NCBI GenBank assembly: GCA_963751595.1
Contig: CAVVVC010000002.1
Coordinates: 372,001-436,000 of the forward strand
Direction: 5' to 3'
DNA from: JAHEGP01 sp963751595
GTDB taxonomy: Bacteria > Pseudomonadota > Gammaproteobacteria > Pseudomonadales > JAHEGP01
DNA: 64,000 nt
Within the stretch, counting starts at the first letter, position 1, and each line of letters opens with the position of its first letter. The notes under the pieces were generated by a model that ran no database searches, was not told where the DNA came from, and was given only the letters and a program-made list of their open reading frames with translations. Positions 35,400 to 44,284 of this stretch are shown here, one piece after another. Both the position numbers and the translations under genes were made by a program.

Positions 35400-35999
35400 A
35401 TGAAGAAACTGGCACGCAGCGACCTCTGGTCGCTTGAGCAGTACTCGGAGGAGCGCTCAAACTTTCGCTCACAGGTCATGGCTCACAAGAAGACCCGGCA
35501 GTTGGCGCTCACCGACCACGCGCGTCTTTATTTTGAAGATGCCATGACCATCCGCTACCAGGTACAGGAGATGCTGCGCATCGAAAAGGTGTTCGAGGCA
35601 GAGGGTATCGAAGAAGAGCTGGAAGCCTACAACCCCCTGATACCAGATGGGTCCAACTGGAAGGCGACCTTCATGCTGGAATATGCAGACGTCGACCAGC
35701 GCCAACAGATGGTGAAGGAACTGATCGGTATCGAGACCAAGGTCTGGATGCAGGTGGATGGTTGCGACAAGGTATACCCTATTGCCGATGAGGATCTGGA
35801 TCGGTCCGATGGTGACCGTACCTCCACGGTGCATTTTTTGCGCTTCGAACTGAGTTCACAGATGGTGGCGGCATTGCAAGGCGGCGCCAAGTTGTTTGCC
35901 GGCATCGACCACCCGAGGATGTCGGTGGTTCAGCTTGAGGTGCCCGGGCCCGTGCGGGAGTCGCTCATCGCTGATCTCGCTCCCGCTACCACGCACTAG
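35400..35999 (+). CDS. DUF3501 protein
   Basis: 199 aa from the ATG at 35400, five bases after the preceding stop, so co-transcribed. The segments MKKLARSDLWSLEQYSEERSNFRSQV and VGKDRYRQL-like family core (RLYFEDAMTIRYQVQEMLRIEKVFE, IPDGSNWKATFMLEY) match DUF3501 as I know it. No Cys cluster and no membrane segment. Its constant association with the Fe-S oxidoreductase suggests a structural or assembly role; biochemistry is not known. Confidence 0.9.
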   Translation: MKKLARSDLWSLEQYSEERSNFRSQVMAHKKTRQLALTDHARLYFEDAMTIRYQVQEMLRIEKVFEAEGIEEELEAYNPLIPDGSNWKATFMLEYADVDQRQQMVKELIGIETKVWMQVDGCDKVYPIADEDLDRSDGDRTSTVHFLRFELSSQMVAALQGGAKLFAGIDHPRMSVVQLEVPGPVRESLIADLAPATTH

Positions 36000-36223
36000 C
36001 GCCGCCCGTGTTGCCGGGGGCGCATTGCATTGCAGTGGATCGGGCCGCGCCCCCGTCAGCAAATAGGCTGCCACTCCCCCCTGTATTTCATCCTGGAATG
36101 TGGCATCATGCGGTTTGCTCAACTGCCCGTGTGGCTCGATTCAAGTGCCGAACCAGTGAGCATTTACCCGACGAGTCGGGAGCGGCCCTAGCCACCGATA
36201 ACCCTTATAAAAATGGAGTCGAT

Positions 36224-36859
36224 ATGTACGAACAAGGTGATTTTAACCGTTGGCGCAGACACCCCTGGCATGGCCTGAAGCCGAGGCTTGAGGGAGCATC
36301 AGAGAATTCTATCCAGGCGTTCATCGAGATGACGCCGCTGGATGAGGTAAAGTACGAACTGGACAAGACCACCGGGTTTTTGATTGTCGATAGACCCCAG
36401 CGCACCACATCACGTTTGCCCACTTTGTACGGGTTTATTCCCCAGACTTACTGCGGTCCCAAGGTGGCGGCGCTTTGCGACCATGCGGAGGTGGCAGACG
36501 GGGATCCCCTGGATATCTGCGTGTTCTCCGAACGCCACATCACCAAGACCGAAATCCTGCTCAACGCCCGGGTATTGGGTGGTATTCAGATGGTCGATGG
36601 TGGCGAGGCAGACGACAAGATTGTGGCGATCCTGGAGGGTGACAACATCTGGGGTAAGCTGGAGGACCTGACTGATCTGCCGCAGATCAAGATCGAACGG
36701 CTGCAGCATTATTTTTCCACTTACAAAATGGTGCCAGGCAAGAATGTCGACATCAAGGTGGACCATGTCTATGGTCGCGACCATGCGCTGAAGGTCATTG
36801 AAGCTGCCTGTGAGGACTACCAGGAAGCCTACGGACACCACCAGACAAAAGACGCTTAG
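36224..36859 (+). CDS. ppa: Inorganic pyrophosphatase
   Basis: 211 aa from the ATG at 36224 (GGAG six bases upstream). Family I features are visible: EVKYELDKTTGFLIVDRP near residue 45, YGFIPQTYCG near 70 and the metal site DGDPLDICVFSE near 98, followed by DDKIVAILEGD. It hydrolyses pyrophosphate to drive biosynthesis. Longer than E. coli Ppa (176 aa), mainly through the N-terminus. A long hairpin follows the stop codon. Confidence 0.92.
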   Translation: MYEQGDFNRWRRHPWHGLKPRLEGASENSIQAFIEMTPLDEVKYELDKTTGFLIVDRPQRTTSRLPTLYGFIPQTYCGPKVAALCDHAEVADGDPLDICVFSERHITKTEILLNARVLGGIQMVDGGEADDKIVAILEGDNIWGKLEDLTDLPQIKIERLQHYFSTYKMVPGKNVDIKVDHVYGRDHALKVIEAACEDYQEAYGHHQTKDA

Positions 36860-36871
36860 CCCGGCGGCAGT

Positions 36872-36920
36872 GCCAATACATTCCCCCGGGTCTGCGATTG
36901 CAGACCGGGGGAATATTGGC
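36872..36920 (+). terminator. Long hairpin after ppa
   Basis: GCCAATA, then ATTCCCCC and GGTCTGC, pair with GCAGACC, GGGGGAAT and ATTGGC across a GATT loop, about 20 bp with small bulges. It begins 13 bases below the ppa stop and separates ppa from the convergent phosphatase gene. No T-tract, so bidirectional stem-type. Confidence 0.6.
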
Positions 36921-37007
36921 GGCCACGTGACAGACGCACCCATTGATTGATGTCCCGATTAGGTTTTAGCAAGGGCGCCCGGTAATTCTCTGGCGCAGGG
37001 GTGGGCT

Positions 37008-37781
37008 TTACGCGACGATTTCAGCAAGGACGACGGTAATATTGTCCTTGCCCCCGCGCTGGTTTGCACCTTCAACCAGACGATAGCAGCTATCCATCAG
37101 GGGCAGATTCCGAGCCAGCTCGGTGGCGAACTCTTCGGCCGAAAGGTAGCCGCTCAAGCCATCGCTGCATGACAGTACGACGCTGTCCTGGTCAATATCG
37201 AATTCAGCAAAGTCCGGCTCTACGGTTTCCGCTATGCCCATCGCCCGGGTGATCACGTTAGAAAACCTGCTTTGCTCGGCGAGTTCTTGCCTGATTTCCC
37301 CCCGGTCAATCATCTCCTGCACCAGCGAATGATCTTTGGTGATCTGACGGAGTACGCCACGACTCCAGAGATAAGCGCGGGAATCGCCAACGTGGGCGAC
37401 AAGCAGAAAATTCTGCCAGGCCACTCCCAGTACCAGGGTTGAGCCCATCCGGGCCAGGGTTGGGGGGGCGGTGACCTTGTAGTGCAGCAGCGCCTGATTG
37501 GCGGCCTCGACGGCATGGCGCACCGTGTTGCGCAACTGTTCGGTTTGCTGCTCAAAGCTGGACGTGGTGAACTGATCGGTTACTACCGCGCGTAACGAGC
37601 GACTGACGCTGTCCACCACCATCTGGGCCGCGATGGCGCCGCCGGAATAGCCACCCATGCCATCTGCCAGTACGAAAAAGCCATAGGGCCAACGGTCGTC
37701 GGTATAGCAGGCGACCGCATCCTGGTTTTCCTCACGGACGCGGCCTGTATCTGTATGGCTTGCAATATTTGAAATGCTCAT
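37008..37781 (-). CDS. PP2C-family protein serine/threonine phosphatase
   Basis: 257 aa, cytosolic. Metal-site motifs are complete: ENQDAVACY, LADGMGGYSGG near residue 40, SCSDGLSGYL near 190 and GGKDNITVVLAE at the end. It dephosphorylates Ser/Thr on proteins. It is upstream of the kinase gene on the same strand, 311 bases apart, the usual partner arrangement for an Stk/Stp pair. Its target is probably the neighbouring kinase and its substrates. Confidence 0.95.
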   Translation of the reverse strand: MSISNIASHTDTGRVREENQDAVACYTDDRWPYGFFVLADGMGGYSGGAIAAQMVVDSVSRSLRAVVTDQFTTSSFEQQTEQLRNTVRHAVEAANQALLHYKVTAPPTLARMGSTLVLGVAWQNFLLVAHVGDSRAYLWSRGVLRQITKDHSLVQEMIDRGEIRQELAEQSRFSNVITRAMGIAETVEPDFAEFDIDQDSVVLSCSDGLSGYLSAEEFATELARNLPLMDSCYRLVEGANQRGGKDNITVVLAEIVA

Positions 37782-38092
37782 GGGCCAGCCCGCGGTGTGT
37801 AGTTTTTATTGCCTGCTTCTACCCGAACGCCCCACCGTCCTGCGGGAGGTTTCCCTGGCCCCCGGCCGCTGAAGTCCTGCGTTCCCAAGCTGCATCAAAA
37901 TGGTAGCAGGTATCCGAACACAATCCCACGCCGTCACGCGTACCTGAGCTTTTGGGCTGAGTGTGGAATGTGTCTCGGAGAAACATTTGGTGAGTATCTG
38001 CTGGTACCTGATTTCAGTCTCACTGAAGGCGCTCTCTCCACGCTGCATCCGCCGCCGACCTCGTTATTCATTAAGGTCTGAGGGTTGTTAGT
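37782..38092. other. 311-base gap between kinase and phosphatase genes
   Basis: Apparently non-coding; the best frame is an 80-codon minus-strand reading with no family likeness. Probably carries the phosphatase promoter. No clear operator, terminator or repeat was seen. Confidence 0.5.
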
Positions 38093-40480
38093 CTAGGGGC
38101 TAGCGATTAGTTCCTTTAGCGCCTCGCTGTTGGGAAACCAGGTCAGGGCTTCGGCCTGCAGCTCAGCTGCCTTCTCCATTTCCCGATCAGCAAGATGCTG
38201 CTGAATGGCGCTGATGTAAAGCTGGTGTACCCCATGCAGCCTGGCATCAATCTCCGGGTTTTCAGGTTCAATGATTAGAGCTTCCAGGTAGGTCTTGACC
38301 GCAGCCTTGTATGCACCCTCCTGCTCATAGCCCTTTCCGGTTGCCAATAGCTCGGCAACACCGCCCGGGCCCAGTTGAGCTTCCGGGTCAATACGCCGGG
38401 CTGAATCCATTGCCCGCCTGGCACTCTGAAAATTGCCTTTGTCGGTTTCAATGCGGGCGACCTCCAGGTACTGGTTCAAAAGCGTCTCGAGCATCGACTC
38501 CACGTCTTTGTTAGCCGGCTCAAGCTTCTGCACCTGTTGTAATGCCATCAGTGCTGCGTCCCTTGAATCCGCCGTATTCAGTCGCAGGTCTGATCGGGCC
38601 TGTGACAACAGCGCCTGTGCGGACCCGGTCAGTGTCTCTGTTTCAACAGGTTTAGCGGCTGCCGGTGAGCTGTTTATGGGTGCGGTCCCGGGCTGCCGTT
38701 TGCTTGCCTCACTGGCTGGGTCCATCGAGTTACTAGTGGCTTCCTGCGGCACCGGGTCGCTGTCTGGTTGCTGTGATTGTTGCCCTTGTTCGGACGCCTC
38801 CATCTTCGCTTTGACTGCCTTGGCCAACTCTTGCTCGGCGCTGCGCAGGTAAATGTCAGAAGGGTCAATCATTGCTGCATTGCCCAATGCCTGTTGCGCC
38901 GTCTCCACCTCCCCGTCGGCTATATTGCGCTTGGCGTTTTCAACAGTCGTCACCAATAGCAGATCCAGCCCAGCCGCTACGCTGGGATTGTCCGGATCGA
39001 GCGCACGAGCCTTTTGGTAGAAATCGAAGGCGCTGTTTCCCCTGGGCTCAAATAGCTGCCCGGCGTCGGCTGCAGCCCTGGCTTTTTCCAGCAGCGCATC
39101 GACTTTTTCTGACTCCTGGCTATGGGTCGTGGGAACCGGTGCAACACTGGCTTTTGCGTCTGGCGCACCGCCCGAAGGTTGTTCCTGCAGCGCGAACCAG
39201 GCGGCGGTGCCCGCACCCGCTACGACAGCGATTCCAGCCATCAGCCACAGTGGGAAGCGTGGCCCGCGTTTTTGCGAGGCTATTGGTTCGGGTGCCGGTC
39301 GCTGTTGAGGCACGGGTGGCGGCTGAGACCCGGTTGACTGTTCGAGGCTGGGAGTCGTCGTCACCGGTGATGCTGCATTCGGCGAGTCCTCGTCGCTGCT
39401 GGGAGAGTGCTTATCACTGTTTGGTGACTGCAAGGTAGTGGTTTTGTCGCCAACGCCAACGCCATCGCCATCGTTGAGGGCGGCGCTCTCTGCCGGTGCA
39501 GGGGTTTGGTCAGATGCCGATGCCTGCGTAACCGGTGTTTCCCGGCTGAATGGAGTTTCAGCCGGGGGTGCCGTGGCCTTGTCCACGGGTTTCACCGCTT
39601 CATGCTGATGGTCTGTCGTTGAGGGTGTTGGCATGTGCGGTGCTTCTTCATCAGACCCGGCGGTTGCGGCCGGCGCCACTGGTTCTTCCAGCAACGACTC
39701 TAGCGCTGCGGCCATTTCTGCGCCGGTCTGAAAGCGTTCATCCCGATCCTTGGCTAATGCTTTGTTAAAAAACGACTGAAACTGGGCCAGCGCCGGCGGC
39801 AGCTCAGGAATGGGGTCCAGCAGGTGTTTGAGCGCCGTGCTGATCGGTGATTCTGACTTGTAGGGGAGGTCCTTGGTGATCATTTCATAGCAGACGATGG
39901 CAAGGCTGTATATGTCGGAGCGGCCGTCCAGTGGCAGGCCCTGGGCTTGCTCCGGGCTTATGTATGAGGGGGTACTTACGACATTGCCGGTCACCGTCAT
40001 ATGGGTATTGGACTCTGCGGCTTTGGCAATACCGAAGTCGGCCAATGCGCAGGTACCGTCGTCGCGAATCAGGATATTACCGGGCTTGATATCCTGGTGG
40101 ACGCAGCCCTTGCTGTGGGCATAGTCCAGGGCGGAAGTGATTTGCCGTATCACATCGTAGACCCTGTTGAGCTGCAGTGGCCCGCGGATAACGTCATAGA
40201 GGTCACCATCACCAATGTATTCCATCACCAGATAATTGACGCCATCAAGGGAATCGACGTCGTAGACCTGCACAATATGCGGATGCTTCAAGCCGGCTGA
40301 AATTCTCGCTTCACGCTTGAAGCTTTCACTGAAAGTCGGATCGCTACCCAGCAAGGGGTCCATCACTTTAATTGCGACATCCCGATTGAGATTGAGGTGG
40401 CGGGCATGGTAGACAGTAGCGATCTCACCAGTGCCCAAAGTTTCGTGAATTTCGTATCCAGGAATGGCAATGTCAGTCAT
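38093..40480 (-). CDS. Transmembrane Ser/Thr protein kinase with TPR-like extracytoplasmic region
   Basis: 795 aa. Kinase domain at residues 8-265: P-loop LGTGEIATVYHA, VAIK lysine, catalytic loop CVHQDIKPGN (HQD where most have HRD, so a non-RD kinase), DFG and SPEQAQG. A long Pro/Thr/Ser linker follows (to about 400), then one transmembrane helix near 409-432, then about 360 residues of helical repeats (for example ALDPDNPSVAAGLDLLL, KLEPANKDVESMLETLL) resembling TPR. The last part would sense something in the periplasm. It is paired with a PP2C phosphatase; an FHA protein lies 16 kb away. Confidence 0.93.
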   Translation of the reverse strand: MTDIAIPGYEIHETLGTGEIATVYHARHLNLNRDVAIKVMDPLLGSDPTFSESFKREARISAGLKHPHIVQVYDVDSLDGVNYLVMEYIGDGDLYDVIRGPLQLNRVYDVIRQITSALDYAHSKGCVHQDIKPGNILIRDDGTCALADFGIAKAAESNTHMTVTGNVVSTPSYISPEQAQGLPLDGRSDIYSLAIVCYEMITKDLPYKSESPISTALKHLLDPIPELPPALAQFQSFFNKALAKDRDERFQTGAEMAAALESLLEEPVAPAATAGSDEEAPHMPTPSTTDHQHEAVKPVDKATAPPAETPFSRETPVTQASASDQTPAPAESAALNDGDGVGVGDKTTTLQSPNSDKHSPSSDEDSPNAASPVTTTPSLEQSTGSQPPPVPQQRPAPEPIASQKRGPRFPLWLMAGIAVVAGAGTAAWFALQEQPSGGAPDAKASVAPVPTTHSQESEKVDALLEKARAAADAGQLFEPRGNSAFDFYQKARALDPDNPSVAAGLDLLLVTTVENAKRNIADGEVETAQQALGNAAMIDPSDIYLRSAEQELAKAVKAKMEASEQGQQSQQPDSDPVPQEATSNSMDPASEASKRQPGTAPINSSPAAAKPVETETLTGSAQALLSQARSDLRLNTADSRDAALMALQQVQKLEPANKDVESMLETLLNQYLEVARIETDKGNFQSARRAMDSARRIDPEAQLGPGGVAELLATGKGYEQEGAYKAAVKTYLEALIIEPENPEIDARLHGVHQLYISAIQQHLADREMEKAAELQAEALTWFPNSEALKELIASP

Positions 40481-40824
40481 GGTGGCTCACGTTTCAGGGT
40501 TGAAGTGACACATTCTACGCCCGGGGGGAATCCCGGCCTCAATGGCTGCATCCCGCAGCGCCGCTACACAGCATTGGCTCCAATCAGGTTACCAGAAATC
40601 CATCCCTGAGTACTCTAGCCGCGTGTAAACGTCTTGTTGGCCGTGATGGTGGCATGGCCCGGAAGTTAGCGAGCAAAGCGTGATTGTCTAGGGCCGACTT
40701 GCGTCAAGTTGGCGTCGGGTTTCCGGCCACCTCGACGTTCACCCGGCTATTGCCGCTGCCAATATGGGTAAAGGTCTAGCCCTGGTTAGCAGCGAGCCCG
40801 CGAGGGTCCTCTGGCACCAACTCT
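40481..40824. other. 344-base gap between the kinase and trhA genes
   Basis: No gene seen. Should hold the kinase promoter at the kinase-proximal end. No terminator with a T-tract, no repeat. Composition like neighbours. Confidence 0.5.
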
Positions 40825-41451
40825 TCACCGCACAAAGCCGATAACCGAAATAAAATGACAGACAGACCCCGCGAGTACGAATAGATGCCAGATGCCATGG
40901 GCGTGTCTGAGCTTGTTATTGTGATCGAGGGCATAGAAGATGATCCCCAGCGTGTAGGCAACGCCACCGACGGTCAGCCAGGCGAGGCCCTGGTTACCCA
41001 GTGCCTCGCCGAGTTGGCGATATTGCAGCACCGCTACCCATCCCATCAGGATATAAATCGAAACCTGCAGGATCTGGATGCGGCGTTTACCGTAAAACTC
41101 CAGGAAAATCCCCAGCGCCGCCAACGCCCAAACCGCGGTCAACATGGCGGGGCCGGCGCCATTGCGCAGCGAAACCAGCATGAAGGGTGTGTAGGTTCCT
41201 GCTATCAGGAGGTAGATGGAAACGTGGTCCATTTTCTGGAAGAGTGCTTTCAATCGCGGGGGATGGAAGCTGTGGTAGAGGGTTGAAACGGTGTAGAGCA
41301 GCACCAGGGTGCCGCCAAAAATGGCGAAGCTGACGATCATCCAGGGATCACGCTGTGGAATGCTGACTGTCAGCAGAGCGCCAAGGCCCGCGAGCGCCAT
41401 TGCCGAGCCAACCAGGTGAGTAATGCTGTTTAGTTTTTCGCCGTGGTACAT
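40825..41451 (-). CDS. trhA: TrhA / hemolysin III family membrane protein
   Basis: 208 aa, seven transmembrane helices of the PAQR/HlyIII family. Conserved metal ligands are the early GEKLNSITHLVGSA (His), STLYHSFHP near 60, MDHVSIYLLIAGTYTPF near 80 and the late HGIWHLFVLAGSVCHF. In E. coli TrhA regulates membrane energetics and lipid homeostasis; haemolysis is not implied. Single gene with its own promoter. Confidence 0.92.
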   Translation of the reverse strand: MYHGEKLNSITHLVGSAMALAGLGALLTVSIPQRDPWMIVSFAIFGGTLVLLYTVSTLYHSFHPPRLKALFQKMDHVSIYLLIAGTYTPFMLVSLRNGAGPAMLTAVWALAALGIFLEFYGKRRIQILQVSIYILMGWVAVLQYRQLGEALGNQGLAWLTVGGVAYTLGIIFYALDHNNKLRHAHGIWHLFVLAGSVCHFISVIGFVR

Positions 41452-41765
41452 GGTTCGCTAACGTTAGCCTGGTGTAATGGGCGACACAGGGGTTCATGGA
41501 AAACCCGGAATGCGAGCCCTGCAATATAATGGCATAATTATACCGCGTTGGGCGCTGCGGTGCGGGGCAAATGCGGCGGTGCCGACAAGCATTCATTTCT
41601 GCGAACTACATCCCAAATCGCGTTTTACCGCTCCCCGGCTGGGGGTTGGATAAAACTTTGGCCCCCTGTGGCTGTCTAGGTAAGGGTCCGAGAGCGGATG
41701 GGCCCCAAAGCTGATTGCGTGGGGCCCATCGATGATAAGGGGCCCATGATGGAGGATACAGGTAT
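41452..41765. other. 314-base intergenic region between trhA and the GGDEF gene
   Basis: Divergent promoter region. The trhA-proximal part is AT-rich (AATATAATGGCATAATTATA, about 41522-41541) and likely contains its promoter. The right part is the leader of the GGDEF gene with the three GGGGCCC arms described separately. Confidence 0.6.
41697..41747 (+). promoter_or_regulatory. Leader with three mutually pairable GGGCCC arms before the GGDEF gene
   Basis: Arm A GATGGGCCCC (41697-41706) and arm B GGGGCCCATC (41721-41730) are perfect inverted copies. A third arm GGGGCCCAT (41739-41747) can replace B. The third arm ends just before the GGAGG ribosome site at 41751-41755. Alternative stems in a leader next to a ribosome site look like a switch or attenuator. 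No known riboswitch consensus is recognised. Confidence 0.45.
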
Positions 41766-42743
41766 ATGATGGCGCCGAACCTTCCTGATGACGAAGTTGT
41801 CAGGCTCAACAGCCTGCGGGCGCTGGATATTCTGGATACTTCCCGGGAGGAGCGCTTTGACCGGCTAACCCGGCTGGCGCAGCGGATCTTCAAGGTGCCG
41901 ATTGCCCTGGTGAGCCTGGTCGACGAAGACCGGCAATGGTTTAAGTCCTGCCTAGGAATGGCAACCCGGGAAACCCGGCGCAGCATATCATTCTGTGGTC
42001 ACGCTATCCTTGACGACGCCATTTTCATTGTCGAAGATGCCAGCCACGATGAGCGGTTTTTTGATAACCCGCTGGTCGCGGGTGAGCCCCATCTGCGTTT
42101 CTACGCGGGCTGTCCTTTGCGCTATCTGGACGGCAGCAGGCTGGGAGCCCTGTGCCTGATTGATACCCGTCCCAGAACCCTCGATCTGAACGAGCAGGCG
42201 ATCCTGCGGGATCTGGCTGAGCTGGTAGAGCGTGAGCTGGCCGCGGTGCAACTGGCGACCATGGATGAACTCACACAACTGGCGAATCGTCGCGGATTTA
42301 TCAGTATGGGCGGCCAAAGCCTCTCCCTGTGTATGCGCCAGGAGCTGCCGGCCACCCTGGTCTATTTCGATCTCAATAAATTCAAGCGAATAAACGATCA
42401 GTTTGGTCACGCGGAGGGCGACAGGGCGCTGCGGGCTTTTGCCGCAACCATGCGTCGGACCTTCCGTCATTCCGATGTGCTGGCCAGGCTCGGCGGTGAT
42501 GAATTCGCGGTATTCCTCAGCGATGCCACACCGGAGCTGGTTGCCGAGATACTGGAGCGTTTTAGCGGTGCGCTGGGCGCTTACAACCGTTCGGCGGAAC
42601 GGGGTTACGACATTGCTTTTGCCCAGGGCGAGTGCAGTGTCGACGCGCGGTCGAACCTGTCGATTGAGGATATGCTGGACCGGGCCGATGCCCTGATGTA
42701 CCAGCAGAAGCAAAAGCTGGCAGCAGCGGCGGCGCGCGCTTAG
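41766..42743 (+). CDS. GAF-GGDEF diguanylate cyclase
   Basis: 325 aa, cytosolic, no membrane segment. N-terminal GAF domain at about residues 20-155 (FKVPIALVSLVDEDRQWFKSCLG, FCGHAILDD, GCPLRYLDGSRLGALCLID). C-terminal GGDEF domain at 165-320: substrate loop FDLNKFKRIND, catalytic GGDEF at 243-247 and an intact inhibitory RHSD (234-237) five residues before it. It should make cyclic di-GMP in response to a GAF signal. The leader holds alternative hairpins. Confidence 0.95.
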   Translation: MMAPNLPDDEVVRLNSLRALDILDTSREERFDRLTRLAQRIFKVPIALVSLVDEDRQWFKSCLGMATRETRRSISFCGHAILDDAIFIVEDASHDERFFDNPLVAGEPHLRFYAGCPLRYLDGSRLGALCLIDTRPRTLDLNEQAILRDLAELVERELAAVQLATMDELTQLANRRGFISMGGQSLSLCMRQELPATLVYFDLNKFKRINDQFGHAEGDRALRAFAATMRRTFRHSDVLARLGGDEFAVFLSDATPELVAEILERFSGALGAYNRSAERGYDIAFAQGECSVDARSNLSIEDMLDRADALMYQQKQKLAAAAARA

Positions 42744-42904
42744 ATTCCCACGGGTTCCTGCCTGACCCGGCGTGCTTTTTCGCCGTTGCATCGTTTCCTG
42801 ACTCTGCCCGGGCCCAGCGAACGGTGCGATGACACTGGTGGGAACAGTACACTATACTTTCGGCGGTCAACTTCACCCACTTTGCTCGCTCTCAAGGACA
42901 ATCC

Positions 42905-43927
42905 ATGGAACCGAGGTACCTGCTGGTAGGCAGCACCATGTCACCTTATTCGCTTAAAGTGCGGGCCTATATGGACTACAAGTCGATTCCCTTTACCTGG
43001 GAGGAGCGGACCCTGGCAAACGGCGCCCGATTTAAGCAGGCGGGTGTCAGGCCCCTGGTGCCGCTGCTGCTGCGGCCGGATGGCAGCGTTAAGCAGGACT
43101 CTACCCTGATTATCGAAGATGAGCTTGAACCCCTCTACCCGTCGCCGGAGGTCCTACCCGAACAACCCGCAGCCCGGTTTATTTGCGCGCTGCTCGAGGA
43201 ATTTGCAGACGAGTGGGTGAACAAACTGATGTTCTTCCAGCGCTGGAATACGCCCCGTGATCAGCGATCCGCCGCCACGCGACTGGCCGGGCTGTTGTTT
43301 ACCGGCACGTGGTGGGCAGCCATGGCGAGGCCGGTCGGACGCAGCGTGATCACCCGGCGGATGGTACCGAGGCTAGCTTACGTGGGTGCTAATGATTCCA
43401 ATAAAGCGCTGCTGCAAAAAAGCTGGGAAATGCTGGTTGAAGACCTGGAAAACCATCTTTCGAGCCGGCTGTACCTGTTTGGAGGGCGCCCTTCGCTGGC
43501 GGATTTCAGCATGTACGGGCAGCTTGCTACGGCGTTCAGCGACCCCACCGCCGGCGACTATATTCGGGCCCACGCCCACGAGCTGCAGGGCTGGATCGAG
43601 CGCATGGTTAAACCCCAGGTGTCCGGAGCGTTCGAGCCCCTCGATGCCCTGTTTCCCAGCCTGGCACCGCTGCTGGAGAACACGGTAGCCCGCCATTTTC
43701 TGCCCTGGTCACTGGCGAACGCGAGGGCATTGAAGGCGGGTGAAAAGCAGGTCACACTGGAACTTGACGGTTCAGTCTATAGTCAGCAATGCTTCAAGTA
43801 CCATGCCCTGTCGCTGGCGGCCCTGGAGGAAAAATTCGCGGCTGTCGAGTCCGATGATCAAACCCTGGCCGCCCTGCGCAAGGCCGACTGTCTTCAGTTT
43901 TTCAAGCCGGGCGCTGCTGGTCTGTAA
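42905..43927 (+). CDS. Glutathione S-transferase-like protein with extended C-terminal half
   Basis: 340 aa. N-terminal thioredoxin-like domain with a Ser-type active site (STMSPYSLKVRAYM), proline of the loop in VRPLVPLLL, and SxxI-like KQDSTLIIEDEL. A GST-C helical domain follows (EEFADEWVNKLMFFQRW..., SLADFSMYGQLATAF). The last 100 residues go beyond standard GSTs (about 220 aa), with a final domain (EKQVTLELDGSVYSQQCFKYH). Probable detoxification or a disulfide/thioether role; partner unknown. Confidence 0.88.
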   Translation: MEPRYLLVGSTMSPYSLKVRAYMDYKSIPFTWEERTLANGARFKQAGVRPLVPLLLRPDGSVKQDSTLIIEDELEPLYPSPEVLPEQPAARFICALLEEFADEWVNKLMFFQRWNTPRDQRSAATRLAGLLFTGTWWAAMARPVGRSVITRRMVPRLAYVGANDSNKALLQKSWEMLVEDLENHLSSRLYLFGGRPSLADFSMYGQLATAFSDPTAGDYIRAHAHELQGWIERMVKPQVSGAFEPLDALFPSLAPLLENTVARHFLPWSLANARALKAGEKQVTLELDGSVYSQQCFKYHALSLAALEEKFAAVESDDQTLAALRKADCLQFFKPGAAGL

Positions 43928-44284
43928 AGCACGGAATAGGCTCAATACCGCTACGTCAGCGGGGGTCAGCAGAGGCTCTCACACCGACGCGCCTAGCCCG
44001 AATGGCACTTACTTATGGAGAAACGCATAGGATTTTCAAAGCGCCGCTCCGGGTATCTACCCCGTCAGGACACGCCGTAAACCCGTCCCTGGGGGCTCTG
44101 CGCCGACATCCCTGTCGGCGAAGGTCCTGCCGAGGTAGACACCCGAATCGGCTTAAGTAAGTGCCATTCCGCCTAATCCCATTCAGTGGGAAAGTATCAC
44201 CGGCCCGGTGCGGGCACGACCGTCCTAGCCATTCTCTCCCGCCGTTGGTCACTATACCGATAGAGCCCCGGTTTCCTGTTTGGT
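43928..44284. other. 357-base gap containing MITE-like copy 3
   Basis: Between the GST-like gene and the end of the patatin gene. It carries repeat copy 3 and no gene. The remainder, including ACTATACCGATAGAGCC (about 44250-44266), shows no recognisable signal. Confidence 0.6.
43999..44171 (+). repeat. MITE-like palindromic repeat, copy 3
   Basis: About 172 bp, the least degraded of the three. Ends CGAATGGCACTTACTTATGG and CTTAAGTAAGTGCCATTCCG; flanks CTAG (left) and CTAA (right). The inner inverted repeat is GGGTATCTACCCCGTCAGGAC against GTCCTGCCGAGGTAGACACCC. It is in the same orientation as copy 1 and lies between a GST-like gene and the patatin gene, touching neither. Confidence 0.9.

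Noticed and set aside
41697..41755. Known c-di-GMP riboswitch
   Set aside because: No GEMM-type conserved core recognised; listed only as an unclassified leader.
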